This document shows, one piece after another, positions 1 to 7,300 of a stretch of 12,328 nt of DNA. The notes under the pieces were generated by a model, which saw only the letters and a list, made by a program, of their open reading frames with translations, did not search any database and was not told where the DNA came from. The DNA is from an uncultured Blautia sp. (GTDB lineage: Bacteria; Bacillota; Clostridia; Lachnospirales; Lachnospiraceae), in the NCBI GenBank assembly GCA_934408705.1, contig CAKRVL010000076.1:1-12328 (forward strand), written 5' to 3'. Made by a program: the position numbers and the translations under genes. Each line of letters opens with the position of its first letter. Within the stretch, counting starts at the first letter, position 1.

Positions 1-59
1 TGGATGTTCTTAATACCCATCACGGTAACAGCGGACCATCTTTTTTCACAACATAAGTG

Positions 60-88
60 ATTATACTATAGTTACTTTCTAATTGCAA
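60..88 (-). promoter_or_regulatory. sigma-A promoter reading off the left edge
   Basis: Reading the minus strand, a -35 box TTGCAA (83-88) is followed after exactly 17 bp by a perfect -10 box TATAAT (60-65). Transcription would begin near position 53 and leave the window, so the gene it serves is not visible. Only about 50 nt of leader are present. They contain a possible small stem (GATG / CATC near 3-20) but nothing I can name. Between this promoter and the map stop (89-177) I see no convincing intrinsic terminator for map. Confidence 0.65.
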
Positions 89-177
89 CCACTATTTTTA
101 TAAAATTTCCACAGCAACCTCTCCAGAATCTCCATATAAAGTATGGCCAGCCTAATATCCCGTAAGAAAAAGCAGCT

Positions 178-1053
178 TTACCAGCAGATAACCTCACATC
201 CGCTTTCTGTTACCAGTACAGTTACCTCCCACTGTGCTGACGGCATGCCGTCTTCTGTGCGGACAGTCCAGTCATCTTCCTCATCTGTATAAACCTGGTC
301 ACTTCCCATATTTACCATAGGTTCAATGGTAAACATCATTCCCGGCTCCATGATCACGCCACTGTTCTCTTCGGAAGTATAGCTAACCCACGGATCCTCA
401 TGAAATTCAAGTCCCACACCATGTCCGCCGATTTCTCTTACAATAGAATATCCATTCTCAAGAGCGTGCATATGAACTGCATGCCCCATATTTCCAATAG
501 GCTCCCACGGTTTTACTTTGGAAATTCCTATTTCCACACATTCCTTTGTAACACGCACCAGCTTCTCCTTCTCAGGACTTACATTTCCAATACAGAACAT
601 ACGGGAAGAATCAGAAAAATAACCATTGTAAATCGTAGAAACATCTACATTTACGATATCTCCATCCTTTAAGATTTCATTCTCAGAAGGGATTCCATGG
701 CATACTACCTCATTAACAGATGTGCATACACTCTTTGGAAAGCCCTCATAATTCAAAGGTGCAGGGATTCCACCATGGCGGACCGTTTCTTCATGTACCC
801 AACGGTCAATCTCCTCAGTGGAAATACCGGCTTTAATGTGCTCTGCCACATAATCAAGCACTGCGACGTTAATCTTACAGCTCTCTTTAATCTTCTCAAT
901 CTGCTCTGGAGTTTTAATCAGCTTATTCTCCAACACCGGGTAACCCTTCTGCCGTAAAAGCTCCACTTTTGCATCAAAAGCCTCATGACATTTTTTATAT
1001 TTCTTTCCACTGCCGCACCAGCATGGATCATTACGTCCGATCTTTGTTGACAT
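178..1053 (-). CDS. map: Type I methionine aminopeptidase with N-terminal SEC-C zinc motif
   Basis: Cytoplasmic metalloprotease that removes the initiator methionine from nascent proteins. The 291-residue protein has two parts. Residues 8-23 form a SEC-C type metal-binding motif (C11, C13, C22, H23), and residues about 45-289 form the pita-bread catalytic domain. The five canonical metal ligands are all visible: D137 (NVDVS), D148 (FSDSS), H211 (GGHGVG), E244 (IEP) and E276 (QWEVT), plus the substrate-contact histidine H119 (CHGIP). The start is supported by an AAGGAG Shine-Dalgarno site at suitable spacing. The SEC-C extension probably helps ribosome or partner association, which is inferred from SEC-C domains elsewhere. 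The gene stands alone with its own promoter rather than in a ribosomal-protein operon, so it may be a second map copy in this genome. That cannot be tested from this window. Confidence 0.95.
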   Translation of the reverse strand: MSTKIGRNDPCWCGSGKKYKKCHEAFDAKVELLRQKGYPVLENKLIKTPEQIEKIKESCKINVAVLDYVAEHIKAGISTEEIDRWVHEETVRHGGIPAPLNYEGFPKSVCTSVNEVVCHGIPSENEILKDGDIVNVDVSTIYNGYFSDSSRMFCIGNVSPEKEKLVRVTKECVEIGISKVKPWEPIGNMGHAVHMHALENGYSIVREIGGHGVGLEFHEDPWVSYTSEENSGVIMEPGMMFTIEPMVNMGSDQVYTDEEDDWTVRTEDGMPSAQWEVTVLVTESGCEVICW

Positions 1054-1080
1054 TCTGTTCTCTCCTTCTACCTATGACTG

Positions 1081-1109
1081 TCTATATAGCAGTCCGTTTC
1101 TTTTGTAAA
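1081..1109 (-). promoter_or_regulatory. Proximal sigma-A promoter of map
   Basis: On the minus strand, TTTACA (1104-1109) and TATAGA (1081-1086) are separated by 17 bp. The predicted start near 1074 gives a leader of about 20 nt that contains the map ribosome binding site. This is the closer of two candidate map promoters. Confidence 0.5.
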
Positions 1110-1138
1110 AATTCCATATAAAATTAATTCCGTTTTTC

Positions 1139-1167
1139 ATTTTATACTTGAAGCAGATAAATTGCAA
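1139..1167 (-). promoter_or_regulatory. Distal candidate promoter of map
   Basis: On the minus strand, TTGCAA (1162-1167) and TAAAAT (1139-1144) are separated by 17 bp. It lies between the terminator of the upstream operon and the proximal map promoter, so map may have tandem promoters. The region is AT-rich, so a chance match is possible. Confidence 0.4.
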
Positions 1168-1200
1168 CTAATTTTACACAGACAAAAGAGCAACAAAAAC

Positions 1201-1248
1201 AAAAAGAGTATTTATTTTCCCTTGATCTGGAAGTAAAATACTCTTTTT
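1201..1248 (-). terminator. Intrinsic terminator of the channel/OmpA operon
   Basis: A 13-bp perfect inverted repeat (1201-1213 with 1236-1248, arms AAAAAGAGTATTT / AAATACTCTTTTT) lies just downstream of the OmpA-family stop. The upper stem can extend through a TTCC/GGAA pairing. On the minus strand the hairpin is followed by T-rich sequence (TTTTTGTTTTTG). The A-rich 5' flank means it could also act on the plus strand, but no plus-strand gene is present. Confidence 0.8.
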
Positions 1249-1263
1249 ATTACATTCTCTTTA

Positions 1264-2226
1264 TTACTGGGCTTTATCTGCCGAAGCATCCGCAGCTGTA
1301 TTCTCATCGCTGCCGGACATGATCTTACTCAGCTCACTGATCATCTCGTCATCCTTCAGGCGGAATTTAACCTCAACACGACGGGAAGCGTCCTTATCTA
1401 CATTTCCATTTGCATCCAGAATTGGATTCGCCATGGAATGTCCGTTTACTGTCAGATAATCCTGAAGATCCAGGCTCTGTGCCTCTGTCAGGAACTCGCC
1501 CTGAATATCAAGAAGATACTGTGCCACTGCAAGAGAACGCTGCTGGGAAAGTTCCAGATTGTATGCGTAATCTCCATCAGTATCAGTGTAACCATCAATG
1601 ATGATCTCAGCAAGATAATTCTTGTAAGCATCCTCCATAAGAACCTTACAATAAATCGGAAGTACATTCCGAAGTGCTTCCTTACCTGCATCTGTGAGCT
1701 CAGACTCATCTACATCAAATAGTACACTTGCATCCAATGTCAAAGCTCCTGTCTGCGCGTCCAGATTAACGTTAATATTATTATTCTGGAACTCCTTCTG
1801 AAGAGCTTCTACAACCTCAGCCTTTACACCGATAATATTATCAATCTTAGTCTGCTGCTGGGTAAGAAGTGTGGTCTTCTCATCCAGATCAGTCTGCTGC
1901 TGTGCAAGAAGCGCCTGCTGCTCCTTCAGCTTGGCCTCCTGTTCTGCCAAGGTCTGTGCCAACGCAGTCAGTTTCTCATCCTTTGTCTTAATAGCACCTT
2001 CCTGTTCATCAATGGTATTCTGTTTTGCAAGAAGATCTGCCGTATACTCTGCCTGCAAAGCCAGCTTCTCATCTCTCTCCTGAATACTTTCGTCGTAGCT
2101 CTTCTGAGCCTGGAAAAGCGTCAATGACATGATCAGTATGAAAAGAAGCAGAACGCCAGCCATAACATCGGAATAGGAACGCCATACATTAAAGCCTTCA
2201 TCTCCTGATTTTCTTTTTTTGCGCAT
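1264..2226 (-). CDS. MotB/ZorB-like OmpA-family peptidoglycan-binding stator protein
   Basis: Predicted partner of the adjacent ion-channel protein: an inner-membrane-anchored protein that grips the cell wall. The 320-residue protein has a short basic cytoplasmic N-terminus, then one membrane helix (about 21-38) preceded by W15 and the conserved aspartate D20 (YSDVMAG). D20 sits where MotB and ZorB carry their proton-binding Asp. A long Gln/Lys/Glu-rich coiled coil (about 42-145) follows, then an OmpA-like domain (about 155-292) with DGYTDTDG (D211, D215), NLELSQQRS (R230) and ASRRVEVKF (R283). The tail is acidic and Ala-rich. A ribosome binding site (AGAGGAG) lies directly after the stop of the upstream gene with a 12-nt gap, so the two are co-transcribed. 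The coiled coil is longer than in typical MotB plug/linker regions. Family membership is clear; the driven process is unknown. Confidence 0.9.
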   Translation of the reverse strand: MRKKRKSGDEGFNVWRSYSDVMAGVLLLFILIMSLTLFQAQKSYDESIQERDEKLALQAEYTADLLAKQNTIDEQEGAIKTKDEKLTALAQTLAEQEAKLKEQQALLAQQQTDLDEKTTLLTQQQTKIDNIIGVKAEVVEALQKEFQNNNINVNLDAQTGALTLDASVLFDVDESELTDAGKEALRNVLPIYCKVLMEDAYKNYLAEIIIDGYTDTDGDYAYNLELSQQRSLAVAQYLLDIQGEFLTEAQSLDLQDYLTVNGHSMANPILDANGNVDKDASRRVEVKFRLKDDEMISELSKIMSGSDENTAADASADKAQ

Positions 2227-2238
2227 GTCTATCTCCTC

Positions 2239-3861
2239 TTATCTGAATAAGCCGAATTTTCCTTTCTGTGCTACCTTGGAAAGTTCTTTCATATTCTTAT
2301 TAATTTCCTCCAGAAGAGCCTGCTGACCTTCATTCTGCTGAGCGATCAGATTACCAAGCTTTTCTACAGAGTCATTTCTTCCATTGGCGATCAACGCTAC
2401 ATCTCTGGTATTAGCCGCTGTCACTTCACTAAGAAGCTTGCGCACCTGCTCCATGGTCTTATAAGAAAGCCTCTGATACTGGGCAAAGTCTTCCATCTGG
2501 ACTGTAAACTCTTCTGCCATCTTCCGATTCGCCTGGAGAAGATCTGTGCCAGCCTGACCGGCAGTGCCCACTCTCTCAATAGAAGCTGCTGCTGTCTCAA
2601 CATACTTCTGCATAGCCTGGTTACAGGCAACCCAGAACTTGGCTGCAGATTTCTCTGCATCCTTCAGATAATCCACAATATGCTGGTAATCCTGCTGCTG
2701 CATCTTCTGGATCTCCTGGTTCTCAGAAAGAACACGGTTAGCTGCAGACATGTACCGGGTCTGCATACCGCCCATCTCTTTCACCATATCTGTGATCGCC
2801 TTATCCTGCTTATCATAAGTCTCAGAAAGCTTCTGGCTCATAGTCTGATACATAGCAGAGGTATAAGCAGTATTCTCCTTCTGCGCCTTCTTCAGCTGAT
2901 CCAATGCAATATTAAAATCACGGAACTGCATATGAAATGAATTATTCATCTGCTTTAAGAATTCGTCAGAAATTTCACGAATCGCATCCTCCTGGCATCT
3001 GGTCACAGAAGAAACCAACATATCCAGAGAATCGTTCATCTTCTGGAAAGTAGGCGTAATTACCTTCTCAAAGCTGTCTGCCATCTGCACAGAAAACTGC
3101 TCTGCCATTTGTTTCATAGCACTGGTCTGCAGCTTCTGACTTGCAAGAAGCAGGTTTCTGGACTCATTCTCAGCTGTAGGCATTACATAAGAATGGAATT
3201 TCTCCAGAAATCCCTGTAATTCCTCTGTCATAGCAGAATATTCACCCTTCATCCCAAAGGTATAAATAATAGAAAATGAGATACCATAAATAGATGTAAG
3301 GAAAGCCACCTTAATACCTTCTACAAGTGCTGCCACCGAAGAAGTCATGGCACTGTAATCTGTAGGCTGGAAATCACGAAGTCCCCAGACAAGGCCAAGG
3401 AAGGTTCCCAGAATACCGAGACTGGTAAAAATATCCGGCACCATTTCCAGAAGCTTCTTGTGGATATGGATATCCAGCTCATCCTCATTAATGAATTCCT
3501 CAATATCCCCAAGACCTTCTTTACTATTATTAATACTGTCAGTGAAGCTGTCCATCTTTTTATCCAGATATTTATCATCAAACAGCTCACCTAAATATGT
3601 AAGGTTCTTAGGATCTGTCTTCCCAGGAGTCTTAAACATGCTGTTAAGCTCATCTACTGCCCTGTGGAATGCTGTCCCCAGATTATTCATACGGAACATT
3701 CCACCAAACATTGCGATCAGATACAGGACTGCTATCACAGCAAGAAATACAAAGTTGTAAATCGTGGATGATACATTTCCTCTGCCTGCAAACAAGGTCA
3801 AAGCAGTGGTGCCTGCAAGAACCGCAACAAACAATACAGAATGTGTAATTTTTTTCTTCAT
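2239..3861 (-). CDS. MotA/TolQ/ExbB-family proton channel with long coiled tail (ZorA-like)
   Basis: Predicted inner-membrane proton-channel subunit forming a rotary 5:2-type motor with the downstream OmpA-family protein. From the chosen start it has 540 residues. Membrane helices lie at about 7-25, 35-54, 145-162 and 183-203. The family signature is in residues 142-164 (PDIFTSLGILGTFLGL) and 179-200 (LVEGIKVAFLTSIYGISFS). After the last helix about 335 residues of charged, Gln/Met-rich, helix-forming sequence run to the C-terminus. MotA and ExbB lack such a tail, but ZorA has one. The ORF could begin at 3885, but an AAAGGGGAGG Shine-Dalgarno site lies inside those first codons at ideal spacing from the ATG at 3859-3861, so I place the start there. 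It has its own promoter and shares a terminator with its partner. No substrate or effector gene is adjacent. Confidence 0.88.
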   Translation of the reverse strand: MKKKITHSVLFVAVLAGTTALTLFAGRGNVSSTIYNFVFLAVIAVLYLIAMFGGMFRMNNLGTAFHRAVDELNSMFKTPGKTDPKNLTYLGELFDDKYLDKKMDSFTDSINNSKEGLGDIEEFINEDELDIHIHKKLLEMVPDIFTSLGILGTFLGLVWGLRDFQPTDYSAMTSSVAALVEGIKVAFLTSIYGISFSIIYTFGMKGEYSAMTEELQGFLEKFHSYVMPTAENESRNLLLASQKLQTSAMKQMAEQFSVQMADSFEKVITPTFQKMNDSLDMLVSSVTRCQEDAIREISDEFLKQMNNSFHMQFRDFNIALDQLKKAQKENTAYTSAMYQTMSQKLSETYDKQDKAITDMVKEMGGMQTRYMSAANRVLSENQEIQKMQQQDYQHIVDYLKDAEKSAAKFWVACNQAMQKYVETAAASIERVGTAGQAGTDLLQANRKMAEEFTVQMEDFAQYQRLSYKTMEQVRKLLSEVTAANTRDVALIANGRNDSVEKLGNLIAQQNEGQQALLEEINKNMKELSKVAQKGKFGLFR

Positions 3862-3921
3862 TGTCTGCCTCCCCTTTTGGTGCATTTTGTGAATTTTTTA
3901 TTATGGTGGTACATTTTTTTA

Positions 3922-3949
3922 ATAATATTGCAACTTTCCAGTTTTGCAA
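3922..3949 (-). promoter_or_regulatory. Sigma-A promoter of the channel/OmpA operon
   Basis: On the minus strand, TTGCAA (3944-3949) and TATTAT (3922-3927) are separated by 16 bp. A second TTGCAA copy abuts the -10 box, so the spacer is bracketed by a direct repeat. The predicted start near 3915 gives a leader of about 54 nt. Confidence 0.6.
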
Positions 3950-4002
3950 AATACTATTTACTGAATAGTTACATAATATCACAATATTCACATAATAACA
4001 AG

Positions 4003-4067
4003 AAAAAACATACCCCTGATCACGGAAAAAGGATGCTGTCAGGCCTTCTTCACGTAGTCAGGGGTAT
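4003..4067 (-). terminator. Large hairpin terminator of the pheS-pheT-phosphatase operon
   Basis: Outer arms ATACCCCTGA (4010-4019) and TCAGGGGTAT (4058-4067) pair over 10 bp. An inner stem GAAAAAGG / CCTTCTTC adds seven of eight pairs. On the minus strand the hairpin is followed by six T residues (4003-4008). It lies about 130 nt after the phosphatase stop and before the promoter of the next operon, so it isolates the two units. Confidence 0.8.
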
Positions 4068-4185
4068 TATATCATGATTCGCACCTCACGGTGCTTGACG
4101 CTGCTTCGCAGCTATCATGATCGACATTCGCCGCTCCCGATGAATAAGCTACGCTTATTCCCTCTCGCTAGTGCTCATTATATCA
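4066..4185. repeat. Palindrome-rich intergenic element flanked by 9-bp direct repeats
   Basis: This non-coding stretch is dense in short-loop hairpins: GCACC/GGTGC (4081-4094), GCTGC/GCAGC (4100-4112, loop TTC) and GAATAAGC/GCTTATTC (4142-4160, loop TAC). The first two are enclosed by two copies of the self-complementary word ATCATGAT (4071-4078, 4114-4121), which together could fold into a three-way junction. The block is bounded by identical ATTATATCA words (4066-4074, 4177-4185), which resemble a target duplication. On the minus strand each word also reads as an extended -10 (TG-A-TATAAT). Two of its words recur near 7.3 kb. It lies in the 3' untranslated region of the pheST operon. It may be a MITE or REP-like repeat; copy number elsewhere is unknown. 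Confidence 0.55.
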
Positions 4186-4197
4186 CATTTTAAATTT

Positions 4198-4809
4198 TCA
4201 GGCGTAAACCTTATCTTCCTCCAGGAAGTATGCCTTGCCATCCTTTACCTCTACCAGATTAACACTGCAGTTAGGTGGCACACAGCCATGCCAGAAATGC
4301 TCCGGATCCTGATACAGATTCTGAAGCAGTGCACGTACTGCGCATCCATGAGAGGACACCAAAACCGTCTTATCTGCCAAAGATGGATCTCTGGTTTTTT
4401 CCAGCCAGAAATCTCTGGTACGATCCAGAACATCCTGGATATTTTCTCCATTTTCCGGACGCGGGAATTTCAGAGGCTCCTTAAAAAACAGATCAAATTC
4501 TTTGCAATTGGACTCCATGGTATTTCCTGTCCGCATGATATGCCCTTCCAAAACTCCAAAATTAATTTCCTGAATTCTTTTATCCGGTATAGTCGGAACA
4601 TCCCGGCCGCCAAGAACCAGCTGGGCAGTCTGTCTTGCCCTGGTCAGGGGGCTTGTGAAACAGATATCAAAGTGTACATCCATCAAAGCCTCTCCGGTTC
4701 TCCTGGCAAGATCGATTCCCTCCTGGGCAAGAGGAATGTCTGCTGAACCCTGGGCCTTATGAAGGTGATTCCAGGGTGTCAGACCATGTCTTACAATATA
4801 TATCAGCAT
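4198..4809 (-). CDS. Histidine phosphatase (phosphoglycerate mutase-like) family protein
   Basis: Cytoplasmic phosphatase or mutase working through a phosphohistidine. The 203-residue protein opens with the RHG motif (R7-H8-G9, H8 nucleophile). It has the SPLTRARQTA segment (R57, R59), the acid-bearing EINFGVLEG stretch (E81, E88) and the second catalytic histidine H154 in SSHGCAVRA. At 203 residues it is shorter than cofactor-dependent glycolytic phosphoglycerate mutase (about 230-250). It therefore resembles the GpmB/PhoE/CobC-type broad phosphatases, and the substrate cannot be assigned. Its ATG overlaps the pheT stop by one base (TGATG), which implies translational coupling and T-box control of its expression. 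Confidence 0.88.
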   Translation of the reverse strand: MLIYIVRHGLTPWNHLHKAQGSADIPLAQEGIDLARRTGEALMDVHFDICFTSPLTRARQTAQLVLGGRDVPTIPDKRIQEINFGVLEGHIMRTGNTMESNCKEFDLFFKEPLKFPRPENGENIQDVLDRTRDFWLEKTRDPSLADKTVLVSSHGCAVRALLQNLYQDPEHFWHGCVPPNCSVNLVEVKDGKAYFLEEDKVYA

Positions 4810-7226
4810 CAGCTTCTCAACTCGATTCCAAGGCCTTCCAGACCATTTAAGATTTTCTTCATTGCAGCAGAAATCTCACTTTCCTCAAGTGTCTTGTCGT
4901 GATCACGGAATACAAGTGCATATGCCATAGACTTATAACCGCCCTTGATCTGGCTTCCTTCATAAATATCAAACAGCTGGTAACTCTCCAGGATTTTTCC
5001 TCCTCGCTGTACAAGGATATCCTCGATCTGCCCTGCAAGAACCTGTTTCGGAACCAGCATACTGATATCACGGGTAACAGCAGGATATTTCGCAATTCCG
5101 GTAAACTTATGGTTGAAGTTTGCAAGATCCAGAACGCTCTTAATATCAATCATAGCGATGTATGCACGATCACCGATTCCATAATTATCGGCAACCAGCG
5201 GATGAACCTCTCCAAGATAACCTACAGTAGTTCCCTCATATACCATATTTGCCTGTCTTCCCGGATGAAGGAATGTCATCTCGCTTGTAGGATCATATTG
5301 CATTTTCTTCTTCATACCGATTTTTTCGAAGAATTCCTCACAAACACCCTTCATATCAAAGAAATCGCCATTTCCGTACATACCAAGTGTGAACATTGTT
5401 TTTTCTTCCGGCAGTTCAGTAAGAGGAAGAGACTTCGGAAGATAAATATTGCCAATTTCATACAGACGAACATCCTTGTTTCTTCTGTTATAGTTAGTTG
5501 CCAGAGAAGAAAGCATTCCATTCAGAGTGCTGGTACGCATAATGCTGTAATCCTCACCAAGTGGATTACTGATTGTAATCACCTGACGAAGCTTATTATC
5601 CTCCGGAATTCTCAGCTTGTCAAACACCTTAGGGCTTTCGAAGGAGTAAGTCATACCCTCTGAAAAACCACAGTATTCTGCAATATCTCTTGCAATATTC
5701 TCGATGCGAAGCTTAAATGGCATTTTTCCTGTAGTTGCCTCGCCAGACGGCAGTGTAGTAGGAATTTTATCATATCCGTAGAAGCGGGCAACCTCCTCAG
5801 CAACATCTGCCATACAATGAATATCCTGACGGAATGTAGGCGCTACGATTTCACCTGTTTTCTCATCATAAGTAAGCTCGATTCTTGCAAGATAACCAAG
5901 CATTTCTTCTTTGGAAAGATCAGTTCCAAGAAGGCCATTGATGCGGTCTGGCTCAAATTTCACACGGGATGGTTCGCTGACCTTGTTACAAATATCAACC
6001 ATGCCTCCGACTACCTCACCGGCTCCAAGCTCTTCCATTAACTGGCAGGCTCTGTCGATTGCGGCCTTTGCATTATTAGGATCAAGACCTTTCTCGAATT
6101 TACCGGAAGCATCTGTACGAAGTCCGATTCTCTTAGAGGAAAGTCTGATATTTGTTCCGTCAAAGCATGCTGCCTCAAAAAGAACTGTGTGTACATTGTC
6201 TGTGATCATAGAATTCTCGCCACCCATGATACCAGCGATTCCTACCGGTTTTTCACCGTCACAGATCATCAGTACATTCTCATCCATGGTACGTTCCTGA
6301 CCATCCAATGTAACAAATTTCTCGTCTTTTTCAGCACAGCGCACAACGATCTCATGATTTGCAATTGTATCAAGATCATATGCATGCATTGGCTGTCCGA
6401 ATTCCTCCATTACATAGTTAGTAATGTCTACCAGATTATTAATAGGACGGATTCCGTTAGAAGCCAGGCAGCGCTGCATCCATTTCGGAGATGGTCCGAT
6501 CTTTACATTTTTTACAACTCTCGCACAGTAACGAGGGCAAAGCTCAGGCTCCTCTACAGTTACCTTTACATAGTCAGAAGCCTTTTCATCATTTCCCGTC
6601 TCTTTTACCTCAGGAGGACAGAATTTCTTACCAAAGGTAGCTGCTGCTTCTCTTGCAATTCCAAGAACACCATAGCAGTCAACACGGTTAGATGTAATTT
6701 CATATTCAAATACAACGTCATCGAGACCAAGGGCCTTAACTGCGCTCTCTCCTACCACTGCATCCTCTGGGAAAATATAGATTCCATACTCCGGAGCTTC
6801 AGGATACATTTCACGGTTGCTTCCAAGTTCTTCAATAGAGCACAGCATACCATTAGATGGTACGCCTCGAAGCTTACCTGCTTTGATCTTAACTCCGCCA
6901 GGAGTTACCTTTCCATCATGGCCTCCTGCTACGCGTCCGCCATCAAGAACAACCGGAACCTTATCTCCTTCTTTTACATTTGGTGCACCGGTTACGATCT
7001 GGGTTACTTCTGAGCCAACATTCACCTGGCAGATGATCAGCTTATCAGCATCCGGGTGCTTCTCAATCTTCTCAATCTGTCCGATCACGATTTTGTCAAG
7101 ATCAGCATCAAGTCTGGTAAAACCCTCTACCTTTGTACCAGACAAAGTCATTGCATCTGTATATTCCTGTGCGGTTACATCCAGATCCGGCACATACATT
7201 TTCATCCAAGATAATGAAGTATTCAT
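4809..7226 (-). CDS. pheT: Phenylalanyl-tRNA synthetase beta subunit
   Basis: Beta chain of the (alpha-beta)2 enzyme that charges tRNA-Phe; it carries the editing site and tRNA-binding modules. Length (805) is normal for bacterial PheT. The order seen is: N-terminal EMAP-like tRNA-binding domain (about 40-150, with KHPDADKL and TGAPNV), B3/B4 editing region (about 210-390), B5 domain (about 405-475), the catalytic-like core, and the C-terminal FDX-ACB anticodon-binding domain (about 711-805, KYPAVTRDISMLV). The ATG is preceded by AGAGGA at about 9 nt. The gene is separated from pheS by 114 nt of structured spacer and overlaps the phosphatase gene by one base at its 3' end. Confidence 0.98.
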   Translation of the reverse strand: MNTSLSWMKMYVPDLDVTAQEYTDAMTLSGTKVEGFTRLDADLDKIVIGQIEKIEKHPDADKLIICQVNVGSEVTQIVTGAPNVKEGDKVPVVLDGGRVAGGHDGKVTPGGVKIKAGKLRGVPSNGMLCSIEELGSNREMYPEAPEYGIYIFPEDAVVGESAVKALGLDDVVFEYEITSNRVDCYGVLGIAREAAATFGKKFCPPEVKETGNDEKASDYVKVTVEEPELCPRYCARVVKNVKIGPSPKWMQRCLASNGIRPINNLVDITNYVMEEFGQPMHAYDLDTIANHEIVVRCAEKDEKFVTLDGQERTMDENVLMICDGEKPVGIAGIMGGENSMITDNVHTVLFEAACFDGTNIRLSSKRIGLRTDASGKFEKGLDPNNAKAAIDRACQLMEELGAGEVVGGMVDICNKVSEPSRVKFEPDRINGLLGTDLSKEEMLGYLARIELTYDEKTGEIVAPTFRQDIHCMADVAEEVARFYGYDKIPTTLPSGEATTGKMPFKLRIENIARDIAEYCGFSEGMTYSFESPKVFDKLRIPEDNKLRQVITISNPLGEDYSIMRTSTLNGMLSSLATNYNRRNKDVRLYEIGNIYLPKSLPLTELPEEKTMFTLGMYGNGDFFDMKGVCEEFFEKIGMKKKMQYDPTSEMTFLHPGRQANMVYEGTTVGYLGEVHPLVADNYGIGDRAYIAMIDIKSVLDLANFNHKFTGIAKYPAVTRDISMLVPKQVLAGQIEDILVQRGGKILESYQLFDIYEGSQIKGGYKSMAYALVFRDHDKTLEESEISAAMKKILNGLEGLGIELRS

Positions 7227-7264
7227 TTATTTAATCCTCTTCTCACTCTAATATTTATGATATA

Positions 7265-7288
7265 AGTGTCAAAAGATCTTTTGACACT
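7265..7288. repeat. Perfect 24-bp palindrome between pheS and pheT
   Basis: The sequence from 7265 to 7288 is exactly self-complementary, with half-site AGTGTCAAAAGA and no spacer. In the mRNA it would form a tight hairpin 39 nt upstream of the pheT start. No T-tract follows on the minus strand, so it does not look like a terminator. It could be a protein-binding operator, an RNase cleavage or stability element, or a translation-tuning hairpin. Confidence 0.6.
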
Positions 7289-7300
7289 CATTTGATACCC

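Noticed and set aside
10..39. Nine-codon reading frame (MVRCYRDGY) on the minus strand in the left-edge leader
   Set aside because: No Shine-Dalgarno sequence, far too short to be significant, and the context outside the window is missing.
1264..3861. A complete Zorya anti-phage system
   Set aside because: Only ZorA- and ZorB-like proteins are present. No ZorC, ZorD helicase/nuclease or ZorE HNH gene is in the window, and flanking genes are housekeeping. I report it only as a ZorAB-like pair.
3862..3885. Eight extra N-terminal codons for the channel protein (start at 3885)
   Set aside because: These codons contain the strong Shine-Dalgarno site for the downstream ATG, and no good site precedes the upstream ATG.
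4066..4185. Two extended -10 motifs (TGATATAAT, minus strand) as real promoters
   Set aside because: No acceptable -35 lies at the right spacing, and one would fire into the operon terminator. They are better viewed as flanking repeats.
4171..4746. 191-codon plus-strand frame over the phosphatase gene
   Set aside because: It is the shadow of a gene with intact RHG and SSHG catalytic motifs on the minus strand.
4899..5663. Long open frame (254 codons) on the plus strand inside pheT
   Set aside because: It is antisense to a fully conserved pheT reading frame, its translation resembles no family, and no promoter or ribosome binding site supports it.
6189..7013. Long open frame (274 codons) on the plus strand inside pheT
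   Set aside because: It is antisense to the conserved B3/B4 and tRNA-binding parts of PheT; the translation is Cys/Ile/Tyr-rich without domain features.
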